From Pseudomonadota bacterium (GTDB taxonomy: Bacteria > Pseudomonadota > Gammaproteobacteria > Burkholderiales > Burkholderiaceae_B), in assembly GCA_023387815.1 (NCBI GenBank), contig JAEWHK010000051.1, forward strand, positions 1 through 14,109: a stretch of DNA of 14,109 bases, in the 5' to 3' direction. The translations under genes were made by a program, and so were the position numbers. Positions 1-8,842 of the stretch are shown piece by piece (the stretch's first letter is position 1; each line of letters begins with the position of its first letter). The notes beneath the pieces were generated by a model. That model worked only from the letters and a program-made list of their open reading frames with translations. It had not been told where the DNA came from and did no database searches.

Positions 1-1322
1 CGATTGTAGTTCATTTGCTTTTCCTGGGGCAAATCACTGATTGTGCCCTGTACGAAGCCGCGCTTGATGAACCAGTGCGAAGTACGTGTGGTCAGAACAA
101 ACAGCTTTTTCATACCCATGGCGCGCGCACGGGCTTCGGTATGGCGCAGCAGAATCTCGCCTTCGCCTGATCCCTGCCATTCCGGATTGACAATCAGACA
201 GGCCATTTCCGCCATCTTGTCTTCGGGGAAGGGGTTGAGCGAGACACAACCGTAAATCACACCATCGTGTTCCAGCACGGTAAAGCGCTCGACATCGCGT
301 TCAATCACATGACGGCCTCGCGGTACCAGCGTTCCATCGGCTTCCAGCGGTTCGATCAGCTGCACAATCGCACCAATGTCGTCGATGGTGGCGGCGCGCA
401 GATCATCAAGCGTATCTTCAACGACCATGGTGCCCACGCCATCATGGGTGAAATATTCCAGAAGAATGCTGCCGTCCAGGTCAAAAGGAATCAGGTGAGC
501 GCGAGCCACACCGCGTTTAACGGCCTTGGCTGCGTGGGACAGATAGCTGCGCGTATCGGCATCCAGCGAACCATCGCGAATCAGTGCTTCGGCATCTTCG
601 CGCGCAATCTCGGTAATGATTTCGCCGACGCTGTCGCGAAGCATGCGATTATTAGTCAGGAAAATGAGTTTTTCCGCACGCAGGGCGACCGCGGTACTGG
701 TGGCAATGTCTTCCATTGCCAGATTGAAGGCCTCGCCTGTTGGTGAAAAACCGATAGGAGAAAGCAGCACCACACCGCCATGGGACAGCACTTTTTTCAT
801 GGCGTCCAGATCAAACTTGCGCACCTTGCCGGTATGGCGAAAGTCCACCCCATCAATGACACCCACAGGCTGGGCGGTCACGAAGTTGCCCGAAATAATA
901 TGAATCTGGGCGTTGGACATGGGTGTGTTGGGCAGCCCCTGGCTGAACGCGGCTTCAATATCCAGCCTGATCTCGCCGGCGGCCTCCTTGGCACATTCCA
1001 GGGCTTCGGCAGAGGTGGGTTCCAGATCACGTCCAAACTGAAAGGAAAATCCTTTCAGGCGCAGTTGTTCGTTGACCTGGGGCAGGCATCCATGAACCAG
1101 TACAATGTGTACCCCCAGAGAGGTCAGCAGCGAAAGATCCTGGATCAGGGCGTTAAGGCCCCCGGCCTGGATCAGATCACCACCAAATCCAACCACAAAT
1201 GTCTTATTACGCAGCGTGTGCACATAGGGTGCGACCTCGCGAAACCATCGCACAAACTGTGCGGGAACAAATTCAGGTGCGTCCTGGGCAGAATAGGTTT
1301 CGGGGTCGGGGGCGATGGTCAC
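1..1322 (-). CDS. argA: N-acetylglutamate synthase ArgA (partial, C-terminus off the left edge)
   Basis: This gene encodes the first enzyme of arginine biosynthesis, which transfers an acetyl group from acetyl-CoA to L-glutamate in the cytoplasm. About 440 codons are visible; E. coli ArgA has 443, so only a few residues are missing. The N-terminal two-thirds is an amino-acid-kinase-type domain with VVGFGGDLI near residues 43-51; in the family this domain binds the feedback inhibitor arginine. From about residue 295 there is a GNAT acetyltransferase domain with the acetyl-CoA loop QGSGEG at about 383-388, followed by KKLFVLTTRTSHWF and a KRGF segment close to the E. coli ending. The start is GTG at 1322: an in-frame TAG lies upstream, no in-frame ATG lies between them, and this start gives a normal N-terminus (MTIAPDPETY). 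The possible ribosome site AAGGA at 1335-1339 is 12 bases away, which is long. It is divergent from hrpA. Confidence 0.95.
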   Translation of the reverse strand, partial: MTIAPDPETYSAQDAPEFVPAQFVRWFREVAPYVHTLRNKTFVVGFGGDLIQAGGLNALIQDLSLLTSLGVHIVLVHGCLPQVNEQLRLKGFSFQFGRDLEPTSAEALECAKEAAGEIRLDIEAAFSQGLPNTPMSNAQIHIISGNFVTAQPVGVIDGVDFRHTGKVRKFDLDAMKKVLSHGGVVLLSPIGFSPTGEAFNLAMEDIATSTAVALRAEKLIFLTNNRMLRDSVGEIITEIAREDAEALIRDGSLDADTRSYLSHAAKAVKRGVARAHLIPFDLDGSILLEYFTHDGVGTMVVEDTLDDLRAATIDDIGAIVQLIEPLEADGTLVPRGRHVIERDVERFTVLEHDGVIYGCVSLNPFPEDKMAEMACLIVNPEWQGSGEGEILLRHTEARARAMGMKKLFVLTTRTSHWFIKRGFVQGTISDLPQEKQMNYN

Positions 1323-1386
1323 GGTTGTCTGGTTTCCTTGAATTGGAGGGAAATGCCGCTATCTGGGATGCAAGCGGCCTGCCAAA

Positions 1387-1394
1387 ATTATAAT
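1387..1394. promoter_or_regulatory. Palindromic -10 element ATTATAAT shared by divergent argA and hrpA (candidate)
   Basis: The 90-bp gap between the two divergent genes holds the palindrome ATTATAAT, so a perfect TATAAT is read on the plus strand (1389-1394, towards hrpA) and on the minus strand (1392-1387, towards argA). On the plus strand the start would fall near 1401, leaving about 12 bases before hrpA. On the minus strand it would fall near 1380, leaving a leader of roughly 58 bases before argA. I find no convincing -35 hexamer at 16-18 bases on either strand, so this is a candidate only. Confidence 0.4.
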
Positions 1395-1412
1395 GTTGGC
1401 TGAAAGAACAGA

Positions 1413-4400
1413 ATGGATTGTATGAAAAAAAAGGAAGATCAGGCCGCAGATACGGCAAAGAAACCACAGAATGCGCGTCGGAACCCGTCTGCGCGTCCTG
1501 CGCCGCCTGTGCGTGAACCGCGCGAGATACCGCCCATCAGCTATCCAGAGGCATTGCCGGTCAGCGAACGACGTGAGGAAATTGCCCGCGCGCTTGCGGC
1601 GCATCAGGTTATCATCGTCAGCGGCGAAACCGGCTCCGGAAAAACCACACAGCTGCCCAAAATCTGTCTGGATGCGGGCAGAGGAAGAACGCGCCTGATC
1701 GGCCATACCCAGCCGCGGCGCCTGGCAGCGACCTCGGTGGCTCGCCGTATTGCCGAAGAGCTCAACACGCCCCTTGGTGAACTGGTCGGCTACCAGATCC
1801 GCTTCAACGACCGTACCGGTCCGAATGCTGCCATCAAGCTCATGACAGATGGCATTTTATTGTCTGAATCGCAGAAAGACCCGCTGCTGCGCCAGTATGA
1901 CACCATCATTATTGACGAGGCGCACGAGCGCAGCCTGAATATCGACTTTCTGCTTGGTTTTCTGCGGGTGCTGCTGCCGCGTCGCCCCGATCTGAAAGTG
2001 ATTATCACATCGGCAACGATCGATGCAGATCGCTTTGCCCGCCATTTTGCCGATGCCAGCGGCAAACCGGCACCCGTCATTGAAGTATCGGGCCGCCTGT
2101 TTCCGGTGGAAATCCGCTATCGGCCGGTGCATTTTCTGGACGACGAAGACACGGGCAAACCTGCAGCCAATTCGTCAAGTGACAGCCGGCGCATGGATCG
2201 TGATGGCGAAAAGGAACTGGTGGATGGGATTGTCAATGCCGTCGATGAATGCGCATCGCATGGTTCGGGTGACATTTTGGTGTTCCTTCCCGGAGAACGG
2301 GAGATTCGCGAGGCCGCAGAGGCTCTGCGCAAACATCATCCGCCCACAACACAGATTCTGCCACTCTTTGCCCGTATGTCCCAGCAGGAGCAGGAACGCA
2401 TCTTCCGCCCCGATACCAACCAGCGTCGCGTGATTCTGGCGACCAATGTTGCCGAAACCTCGCTGACCGTTCCCGGCATCCGTTATGTCATCGATAGCTG
2501 CCTGGCACGGGTCAAACGCTATTCCTGGCGTAACAAAGTCGAGCAGCTGCAGATTGAACCCATCAGCCAGGCATCGGCCAACCAGCGCGCCGGGCGTTGC
2601 GGACGCATTGGGCCCGGTGTCTGTATCCGTCTATACGACGAAGAAGGATTCGCACAACGCCCCCGGTTCACCGATCCCGAGATTCTTCGTTCATCGCTGG
2701 CCTCCGTCATTCTGCGCATGAAGGCGTTGCGCATGCGGGATATCGAATCGTTCCCGTTTGTGGACCGGCCGGCGGGCAAGGCGATTGCCGATGGCTATCA
2801 TCTGCTACAGGAACTCGGCGCGCTCAATGAACAGAATGCCCTGACGCCTATCGGCAGGACGCTGTCCCTGCTGCCGCTGGATCCGCGCATTGCACGAATG
2901 ATCCTGGCGGCCAATGAACAGCACTGTCTGCATGAAATGCTGATCATTGCCTCGGCGCTTTCCATTCAGGACCCGCGCGAGCGACCCTTCAATGCCCGCG
3001 AAGCGAGTGAACAGGCGCATGTGAGATTTCGCGATGACAAATCGGAATTCATGTCCTATCTGAAATTGTGGAACTGGTATGGCGACGCCGTACGCCACAA
3101 GAGCTCGCAGCGTAAGCTGGTGACTCAGCTGCGCGGCGAGTTTCTCTCGCCATTGCGACTGCGCGAGTGGCACGATGTGCATACCCAGCTGGCCCAACTG
3201 GTGCGTGAACAGGGCTGGCGTATCAATACGACTGAAGCTACATTTGAACAGGTGCATCGCGCGCTGCTGACCGGGCTGCTCGGAAACATAGGTTTCAAGA
3301 GTGAAGAGGGCGGTCAGTATCAGGGTGCGCGCGATATCCGCTTTGTGGTCCACCCCGGCTCGGCACTGATCAAAAAAAGCGGCAAATGGATTGTCGCGGC
3401 GGAACTCGTGGAAACGACAAGGCTCTTTGCGCGATGCATCGCCAATGTGGATCCGCGCTGGATCGAGGCCGCAGGTGCACATCTTCTGAAAAAGCACTGG
3501 TCGGATCCGACGTTCAATGCAACGCGTGGCCAGGTGCTGGCAAATGAGCGGGCCACCCTATATGGTCTGATGATCTACAGCGGTCGCAAGGTCAATTACG
3601 GCCGCATAGCGCCGGCGGAGGCGCGTGAAATTTTTATTCGTCAGGCGCTGGTCGACGGGCAGATTGCAGCCTCGCTACCCTTTATTGATCATAATTCGCG
3701 CGTGATCCGTGACATCGAAAAAATGGAACACCAGGCCCGGCGGCCCGACATTCTGATTGACGATGAACTCATTTTCGCCTTTTACGATCGGCAGATCCCG
3801 GCAGATGTCTGCCAGACGCAAACCCTGATCAACTGGCACAATAAACTGGACGACGCGGCAGCCGCGCAGCTTCTGCTCAATCGTGAAGACCTGATGCGCC
3901 ACGAAGCTTCGGGCATTACTTCTGATGTCTTTCCCAAACGTACCGGCTGGGAAGATATGTCACTGGCGCTGACCTATCATTTTGAACCTGGCTCGCCCAA
4001 GGATGGCGTGACCGCAACCATTCCGGTCTTTCTGCTGAACCAGGTGGACGCGATGCAAAGCGAATGGCTGGTCCCTGGCATGCTCAAGGAAAAGGTACTG
4101 CACCTGCTTAAATCGCTGCCACAGAAACTGCGGCGCCATTGTGTTCCCTTGCCCGACTATGCCCAGGGTTTTTTCGAGCGCTGGTTTACCGAAGCCTCCG
4201 ATCCGGGACAGTCGCTGCTCACAGCGCTGGTTGATGACATTCGTGATCAGCTCTCAATCCGCGTTGCCGTCACAGACTTCAAGCCAGAGACCCTGCCACC
4301 GCACCTGTTCATGAATTTCAGAGTGGTCGATGAACATGGCCGCATGCTTTCTGCAGGCCGTAATCTGAGCCAGCTCAAGGCAGAACATGCGCCGGCCGCA

Positions 4401-5306
4401 CAGGCCTCTTTCCAGTCACTGGTCAGTCGCGACAAATCGGTGGCGCAAGTGGTCAGTCAGGACAATATTGTCCAATGGAATTTCGGCGAGCTGCCTGAGA
4501 TCATGGAGATACGCAAGAAGAACGAAACCTTTATCGGTTATCCGGCGCTGGTGGACCTGGGTGACAGCTGCACGATTGATGTTTTCGACGATCCCGAGAC
4601 CGCTGCACGCAAACATCGCGACGGGCTGCTGCGACTGTTCCGTATCGCCATGAAGGATCAGCTCAGGCAACTGACCAAATCCATTCCTGAACTGACACGC
4701 ATGGGAATGCTTGCCGTGTCGCTCATGAACCAGGAGAGCCTGCGCGACCAGATTGTGGATGCTGCACTCAGTCAGGCTTGCCTGGCCGAACCGCTGCCGA
4801 CAGACGCCGGACAGTTCGAAGCCAGACGCGTGGATGCCAAGGGCCGCATTGGACTGCTCATTCAGGAGGAAGCGCGGCTTGCCCTGACGACCCTGACCGA
4901 ATGGGCAGCCCTGCAGAAAAAGCTGGTCTCGGTGCGCTCGGTCAAAGCACTGCACGATGATATTGTTGCGGGCACGTCTTCGTTCATGACCGCACGTTTT
5001 CTGACGGATCATCCGCATGCACGTCGCGTACATTTTCCGCGATATCTGAAGGCGGCACAGGCACGCATAGACAAATACCGCAGCGATCCGGCGCGTGATG
5101 CAAGACTCATGCAGGAGATGGCGCCGTTGCTGGTCAATTATCAGCGTATGCGCGCTGGGCTCAAGGGACAGGCCGATGAGCGGCTGGATGATTTTTTCTG
5201 GATGCTGCAGGAGCTGCGTGTTGCCTTGTTTGCGCAGGAGTTGCGCACGCCGGTTCCGGTCTCGGTAAGGCGTTTGCAAAAAGCCTGGGAAACCCTTAAT
5301 CGTTGA
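1413..5306 (+). CDS. hrpA: ATP-dependent RNA helicase HrpA (DEAH-box)
   Basis: This is a large cytoplasmic DEAH-box RNA helicase; in E. coli HrpA acts in RNA metabolism and has been linked to rescue of collided ribosomes. At 1297 aa it has the usual length (E. coli about 1300). The motifs run in order: Walker A GETGSGKT at 71-78, motif Ia HTQPRR at 98-103, DEAH at 168-171, SAT at 200-202, TNVAETS at 344-350 and motif VI QRAGRCGR at 391-398. An HA2/OB region follows to about residue 700, then the long C-terminal DUF3418 region typical of HrpA rather than HrpB. Residues about 242-268 form a polar stretch longer than in E. coli, just before the second RecA lobe. The ribosome site is weak for both ATG 1413 and the alternative ATG 1422, whose product begins MKKKEDQ. 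The stop lies 11 bp before dnaE, so co-transcription is likely. Confidence 0.96.
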   Translation: MDCMKKKEDQAADTAKKPQNARRNPSARPAPPVREPREIPPISYPEALPVSERREEIARALAAHQVIIVSGETGSGKTTQLPKICLDAGRGRTRLIGHTQPRRLAATSVARRIAEELNTPLGELVGYQIRFNDRTGPNAAIKLMTDGILLSESQKDPLLRQYDTIIIDEAHERSLNIDFLLGFLRVLLPRRPDLKVIITSATIDADRFARHFADASGKPAPVIEVSGRLFPVEIRYRPVHFLDDEDTGKPAANSSSDSRRMDRDGEKELVDGIVNAVDECASHGSGDILVFLPGEREIREAAEALRKHHPPTTQILPLFARMSQQEQERIFRPDTNQRRVILATNVAETSLTVPGIRYVIDSCLARVKRYSWRNKVEQLQIEPISQASANQRAGRCGRIGPGVCIRLYDEEGFAQRPRFTDPEILRSSLASVILRMKALRMRDIESFPFVDRPAGKAIADGYHLLQELGALNEQNALTPIGRTLSLLPLDPRIARMILAANEQHCLHEMLIIASALSIQDPRERPFNAREASEQAHVRFRDDKSEFMSYLKLWNWYGDAVRHKSSQRKLVTQLRGEFLSPLRLREWHDVHTQLAQLVREQGWRINTTEATFEQVHRALLTGLLGNIGFKSEEGGQYQGARDIRFVVHPGSALIKKSGKWIVAAELVETTRLFARCIANVDPRWIEAAGAHLLKKHWSDPTFNATRGQVLANERATLYGLMIYSGRKVNYGRIAPAEAREIFIRQALVDGQIAASLPFIDHNSRVIRDIEKMEHQARRPDILIDDELIFAFYDRQIPADVCQTQTLINWHNKLDDAAAAQLLLNREDLMRHEASGITSDVFPKRTGWEDMSLALTYHFEPGSPKDGVTATIPVFLLNQVDAMQSEWLVPGMLKEKVLHLLKSLPQKLRRHCVPLPDYAQGFFERWFTEASDPGQSLLTALVDDIRDQLSIRVAVTDFKPETLPPHLFMNFRVVDEHGRMLSAGRNLSQLKAEHAPAAQASFQSLVSRDKSVAQVVSQDNIVQWNFGELPEIMEIRKKNETFIGYPALVDLGDSCTIDVFDDPETAARKHRDGLLRLFRIAMKDQLRQLTKSIPELTRMGMLAVSLMNQESLRDQIVDAALSQACLAEPLPTDAGQFEARRVDAKGRIGLLIQEEARLALTTLTEWAALQKKLVSVRSVKALHDDIVAGTSSFMTARFLTDHPHARRVHFPRYLKAAQARIDKYRSDPARDARLMQEMAPLLVNYQRMRAGLKGQADERLDDFFWMLQELRVALFAQELRTPVPVSVRRLQKAWETLNR

Positions 5307-5312
5307 TACAAT
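5304..5312 (+). promoter_or_regulatory. Possible extended -10 (TGATACAAT) for dnaE, overlapping the hrpA stop
   Basis: TGA-TACAAT matches an extended -10 (TGnTATAAT) with one mismatch, and its first three bases are the hrpA stop codon. A transcript starting 6-7 bases downstream would begin at or beside the dnaE ATG at 5318, giving a nearly leaderless message. I see no good -35 hexamer and no Shine-Dalgarno sequence before dnaE. Short AT-rich matches like this arise by chance, so confidence is low. Confidence 0.25.
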
Positions 5313-5317
5313 AACGT

Positions 5318-8300
5318 ATGACTTCCACAGACACATCTCCCATGTTTGTCCATCTGCGTACTCACTCGGAATTTTCCGTTGTAGATGGTACTGCGCGCAT
5401 CAGCGAACTGGTTGCGGCTGCCGCATCATATTCGCAGCCCGCCATTGCACTGACCGATCTGAGCAACCTTTTTGGTCTGATCAAATTCTACAAGGCTGCC
5501 CGGGGCAAGGGAATCAAGCCGATTGCCGGCTGTGATGTCTGGCTGGCCAATGAACAGGATCGCGACAAGCCGTTTCGCGTGCTGCTGCTGGTGCAGAATC
5601 GCCAGGGATATCTGAATCTGTGTGAACTGCTGTCGCGGGCATGGACCAGCAATCAGTTCAAGGGCAGGGCGGAGCTGCAGCGCGAGTGGCTGGAAAACCA
5701 GGAAGGGCTCATCGTTCTTTCCGGTGGTGTTGCCGGCGATGTAGGGCAGGCGCTGCTTGCCGGTCGTACAGACCAGGCCGAGGCACTTGCGCGACAGTGG
5801 TCTGCGCACTTTCCACGATCTTATTATATTGAACTGCAGCGTACCGGTCCGCAAGCGGACGAGCGCTACGTGCAGCTGGCCATGCAACTGGCGGCGCGAC
5901 TGGATCTGCCAGTCGTTGCCACTCATCCTGTTCAGTTTACGCGGCCCGAAGATTTCCGGATGCACGAAGCCCGCGTGTGTATCGCGGATGGTGAATTGCT
6001 GGGCAACAAATCACGTACTCGCCGCTTTTCTGAAGATCAGTATGTGCTTGGTTCTGCGCAGATGGCAGAGAAATTTGCCGACGTGCCTTCTGCCATTGCC
6101 AACACCGTTGAAATTGCACGCCGCTGCTCACTGACGCTTTCGCTGGGCAAACCGCATTTGCCCAACTTTCCGACGCCCGACAACAGCTCGCTGGATGAAT
6201 ATCTGGTCAAGTTGTCTGAAGAAGGCCTGGAAGTGCGCCTGAAGCAGCTTTACCCGGACGAACAGGAACGCGAAAAGGCAAGGCCAGCCTATCAGGACCG
6301 GCTCAAGCTCGAATGCAAAACCATTATCAGCATGGGCTTTCCGGGCTATTTTCTGATCGTTGCCGACTTCATCAACTGGGGCAAGAACAATGGCGTTCCT
6401 GTCGGCCCCGGCCGGGGTTCCGGTGCGGGCTCGCTGGTTGCGTTTGCACTTGGTATTACCGATCTGGACCCGCTGCGTTACGACTTGCTGTTCGAGCGAT
6501 TCCTGAATCCCGAGCGCGTTTCCATGCCCGACTTCGATATCGATTTTTGTCAGGACAATCGCGAGAAGGTCATCGAGTACGTCAAGGAGAAATACGGACG
6601 CAATGCGGTGTCCCAGATTGCGACCTTTGGTACGCTGGGTGCCAAGGCCGTGGTTCGCGACGTCGGTCGCGTGCTTGAACTGCCGTATTCCCTGTGTGAT
6701 GGCCTGTCCAAACTGATTCCCTTCAATCCCGCCAATCCCTGGAGTCTGGCCAAAACGCTGGAAGAAGAACCGGAGTTTCGCCGCCGTTACGACAATGACG
6801 AAGAAGTCAAAGCCATTGTGGATCTGGCGCGCCCGCTCGAAGGCCTGACGCGAAATGTGGGTATGCACGCGGGTGGCGTACTGATTGCGCCCGGCAAACT
6901 GACAGATTTCTGCCCGCTGTATTGCCAGCCTGGCAGTGAAACCAGTGTTGTCTCCCAGTACGACAAGGATGACGTGGAAGCCGCCGGTCTGGTCAAGTTC
7001 GACTTCCTGGGCCTGCGCAACCTCACCATTCTGGATTGGGCTGTGCGCTACGTTCGGCGTTTCAATCCGGGCATGCGCGATTTCGACATCATGTCGCTGC
7101 CACTGGATGATCCCGGCGCATATCGTACGCTGTGCGAAGGCAATACCACGGCGGTGTTCCAGCTTGAGGGCAGGGGCATGAAAGAGCTGCTCAAAAAACT
7201 GCTGCCCAATACGTTCGAAGATATTATTGCCGTGCTGGCCCTTTACCGGCCCGGACCACTGGAATCGGGCATGGTGGACGACTTCGTCAATCGGAAGCAT
7301 GGTCGAGCCGATGTCGACTACTTCCATCCATCGCTTGAGTCCACGCTGCGCAGTACATACGGCGTGATCGTCTATCAGGAACAGGTGATGCTGATCTCCC
7401 AGATCGTGGGGGGATACAGCCTGGGTGGTGCCGACCTGCTGCGTCGGGCCATGGGTAAGAAAAAGCCCGAAGAGATGGCCAAACATCGCGAATTGTTTGA
7501 AAAAGGCGCGGTGGAAAAAGGTTATGACGGTGAACTGGCTGTGCGCCTGTTCGACCTGATGGAAAAATTCGCAGGCTACGGTTTCAATAAAAGTCACTCC
7601 GCCGCGTACGCGCTGATTTCCTATCAGACGGCGTGGCTCAAGGCGCATCATCCTGCTGAATTCATTGCTGCAACCATGTCTTCGGATATGGACGATACCG
7701 ACAAGGTGCAGATCTTCTGGCGCGATGCGCTGGACAACGGCGTGCAGGTTCTGCCGCCGGATGTCAATGAATCGGTCTACCGTTTTGAACCGGTTGAGGA
7801 CGAAGCCACTCGCGCCGGCAAACCGCCGCGCACCATCCGTTACGGACTGGGCGCCGTCAAGGGAACCGGTCAGGGTGCCGTCGAAGAGATCCTGCGCGCG
7901 CGCGAGGAGGGCGGACCCTTCCTGGATCTGTATGACTTCTGCAAGCGGGTCAATCGCCATACCGTTAACCGCCGCACCATGGAAGCGCTGATTCGCGCTG
8001 GCGCATTCGATGAGCTTGAACGCAATCGCGCCGCGCTGCTTGCAGCGCTGACGCACGCCATCGATGCCGCTGATCAGGCTGATCGCAGTGCCGACCAGGT
8101 CTCGCTGTTTGGCGACGATTCCGGCGCCATCGTGCAGGATCAGGTGGCGCGCGTGCCACCGTGGAGTCTTCACGCCGAACTCATCGAAGAGAAGAACGCG
8201 CTGGGCTTTTATTTCAGTCATCATCTGTTCGATGTCTGGCGTGATGAAGTGCGTCGCTTTGCACCAACGCGGCTTGCCGGCATTACCGAATCGCGCGATC

Positions 8301-8842
8301 CGCAGTGGGTTGCGGGCGTGCTGATTGGTCAGCGATTCTTTGCAAGCAATCGCAAAACGCCAGGTCAGCCGGAAGCTGATGATCGCCTTTATTTTCTGCT
8401 GCTTGATGATGGTTCGGCCCAGGTTGAAATCATGTGTCCTGGCAGTGTCTATGAACAGAATCGTCATTTCCTGAAGGCCGACAGTCTGGTCATTGCCCGC
8501 ATCAAGGCCAAGGTCAACCGGTTCAATGGCGGATTGCGCATCAGCGCCGACAGTCTCTACGATCTGCAGAAGGCCCGCGAAGATCGGGCACGCTGTCTGC
8601 AGATAGAAATTGCAGATGGCATGTCGGTCGGTACACTCAAATCCATTCTGAATCCCTATCGTGCGGAACCGGAAAACGGTATCCCGGGTGTCAGGGTTCA
8701 GTTAAGTTATGTCTCTGCTCGTCAGGGTTACAAATGTGATATTGAACTTGGCGAAGAATGGCGCGTGCGCATGGCAGATAGCCTGTTCGAACGATTGAGG
8801 CAGGACGAGCAATCGCGTTCCGTAGAGGTAGCCTATTCGTGA
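5318..8842 (+). CDS. dnaE: DNA polymerase III subunit alpha DnaE
   Basis: This is the catalytic subunit of the replicative polymerase; it extends DNA within the holoenzyme together with the epsilon proofreader and the beta clamp. Its 1174 aa compare with 1160 in E. coli. The N-terminal PHP domain opens with FVHLRTHSEFSVVDG (10-24). The palm carries the catalytic aspartates in PDFDIDF (D407 and D409) and KFDFLGL (D562), with GPGRGSGAGS at 363-372. A helix-hairpin-helix region lies near 836-905. The internal clamp-binding motif QVSLF is at 927-931, an OB fold spans about 996-1083, and the C-terminus is the tau-binding region of the family. The start could be ATG 5318 or ATG 5342 (residue 9, MFVHLRTHS); neither has a clear ribosome site. 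It sits 11 bp after hrpA, and its stop overlaps the GTG start of the next gene by 4 bp. Confidence 0.98.
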   Translation: MTSTDTSPMFVHLRTHSEFSVVDGTARISELVAAAASYSQPAIALTDLSNLFGLIKFYKAARGKGIKPIAGCDVWLANEQDRDKPFRVLLLVQNRQGYLNLCELLSRAWTSNQFKGRAELQREWLENQEGLIVLSGGVAGDVGQALLAGRTDQAEALARQWSAHFPRSYYIELQRTGPQADERYVQLAMQLAARLDLPVVATHPVQFTRPEDFRMHEARVCIADGELLGNKSRTRRFSEDQYVLGSAQMAEKFADVPSAIANTVEIARRCSLTLSLGKPHLPNFPTPDNSSLDEYLVKLSEEGLEVRLKQLYPDEQEREKARPAYQDRLKLECKTIISMGFPGYFLIVADFINWGKNNGVPVGPGRGSGAGSLVAFALGITDLDPLRYDLLFERFLNPERVSMPDFDIDFCQDNREKVIEYVKEKYGRNAVSQIATFGTLGAKAVVRDVGRVLELPYSLCDGLSKLIPFNPANPWSLAKTLEEEPEFRRRYDNDEEVKAIVDLARPLEGLTRNVGMHAGGVLIAPGKLTDFCPLYCQPGSETSVVSQYDKDDVEAAGLVKFDFLGLRNLTILDWAVRYVRRFNPGMRDFDIMSLPLDDPGAYRTLCEGNTTAVFQLEGRGMKELLKKLLPNTFEDIIAVLALYRPGPLESGMVDDFVNRKHGRADVDYFHPSLESTLRSTYGVIVYQEQVMLISQIVGGYSLGGADLLRRAMGKKKPEEMAKHRELFEKGAVEKGYDGELAVRLFDLMEKFAGYGFNKSHSAAYALISYQTAWLKAHHPAEFIAATMSSDMDDTDKVQIFWRDALDNGVQVLPPDVNESVYRFEPVEDEATRAGKPPRTIRYGLGAVKGTGQGAVEEILRAREEGGPFLDLYDFCKRVNRHTVNRRTMEALIRAGAFDELERNRAALLAALTHAIDAADQADRSADQVSLFGDDSGAIVQDQVARVPPWSLHAELIEEKNALGFYFSHHLFDVWRDEVRRFAPTRLAGITESRDPQWVAGVLIGQRFFASNRKTPGQPEADDRLYFLLLDDGSAQVEIMCPGSVYEQNRHFLKADSLVIARIKAKVNRFNGGLRISADSLYDLQKAREDRARCLQIEIADGMSVGTLKSILNPYRAEPENGIPGVRVQLSYVSARQGYKCDIELGEEWRVRMADSLFERLRQDEQSRSVEVAYS
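8824..8828 (+). promoter_or_regulatory. Ribosome binding site deciding the GTG start of the GT4 gene
   Basis: AGAGG lies inside the last codons of dnaE, 10 bases before GTG 8839. It supports this start although the codon is not ATG; the next in-frame Met (residue 53) lies inside the conserved first Rossmann fold. Confidence 0.6.

Noticed and set aside
267..1403. Plus-strand open frames at 267-746 and 780-1403
   Set aside because: Both are codon-aligned antisense shadows of argA, whose minus-strand product has clear kinase-like and GNAT domains.
2805..3497. A 230-codon minus-strand open frame inside hrpA
   Set aside because: Also codon-aligned with hrpA and without domain features.
4416..5336. 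A 306-codon minus-strand open frame over the end of hrpA
   Set aside because: Codon-aligned antisense shadow of hrpA, arising in the same way from avoided codons; no recognisable domain.
6128..8467. A 779-codon open frame on the minus strand inside dnaE
   Set aside because: Its codons coincide exactly with the dnaE codons on the other strand, so it stays open because dnaE rarely uses TTA, CTA or TCA. The product resembles no family I know, and dnaE is certain.
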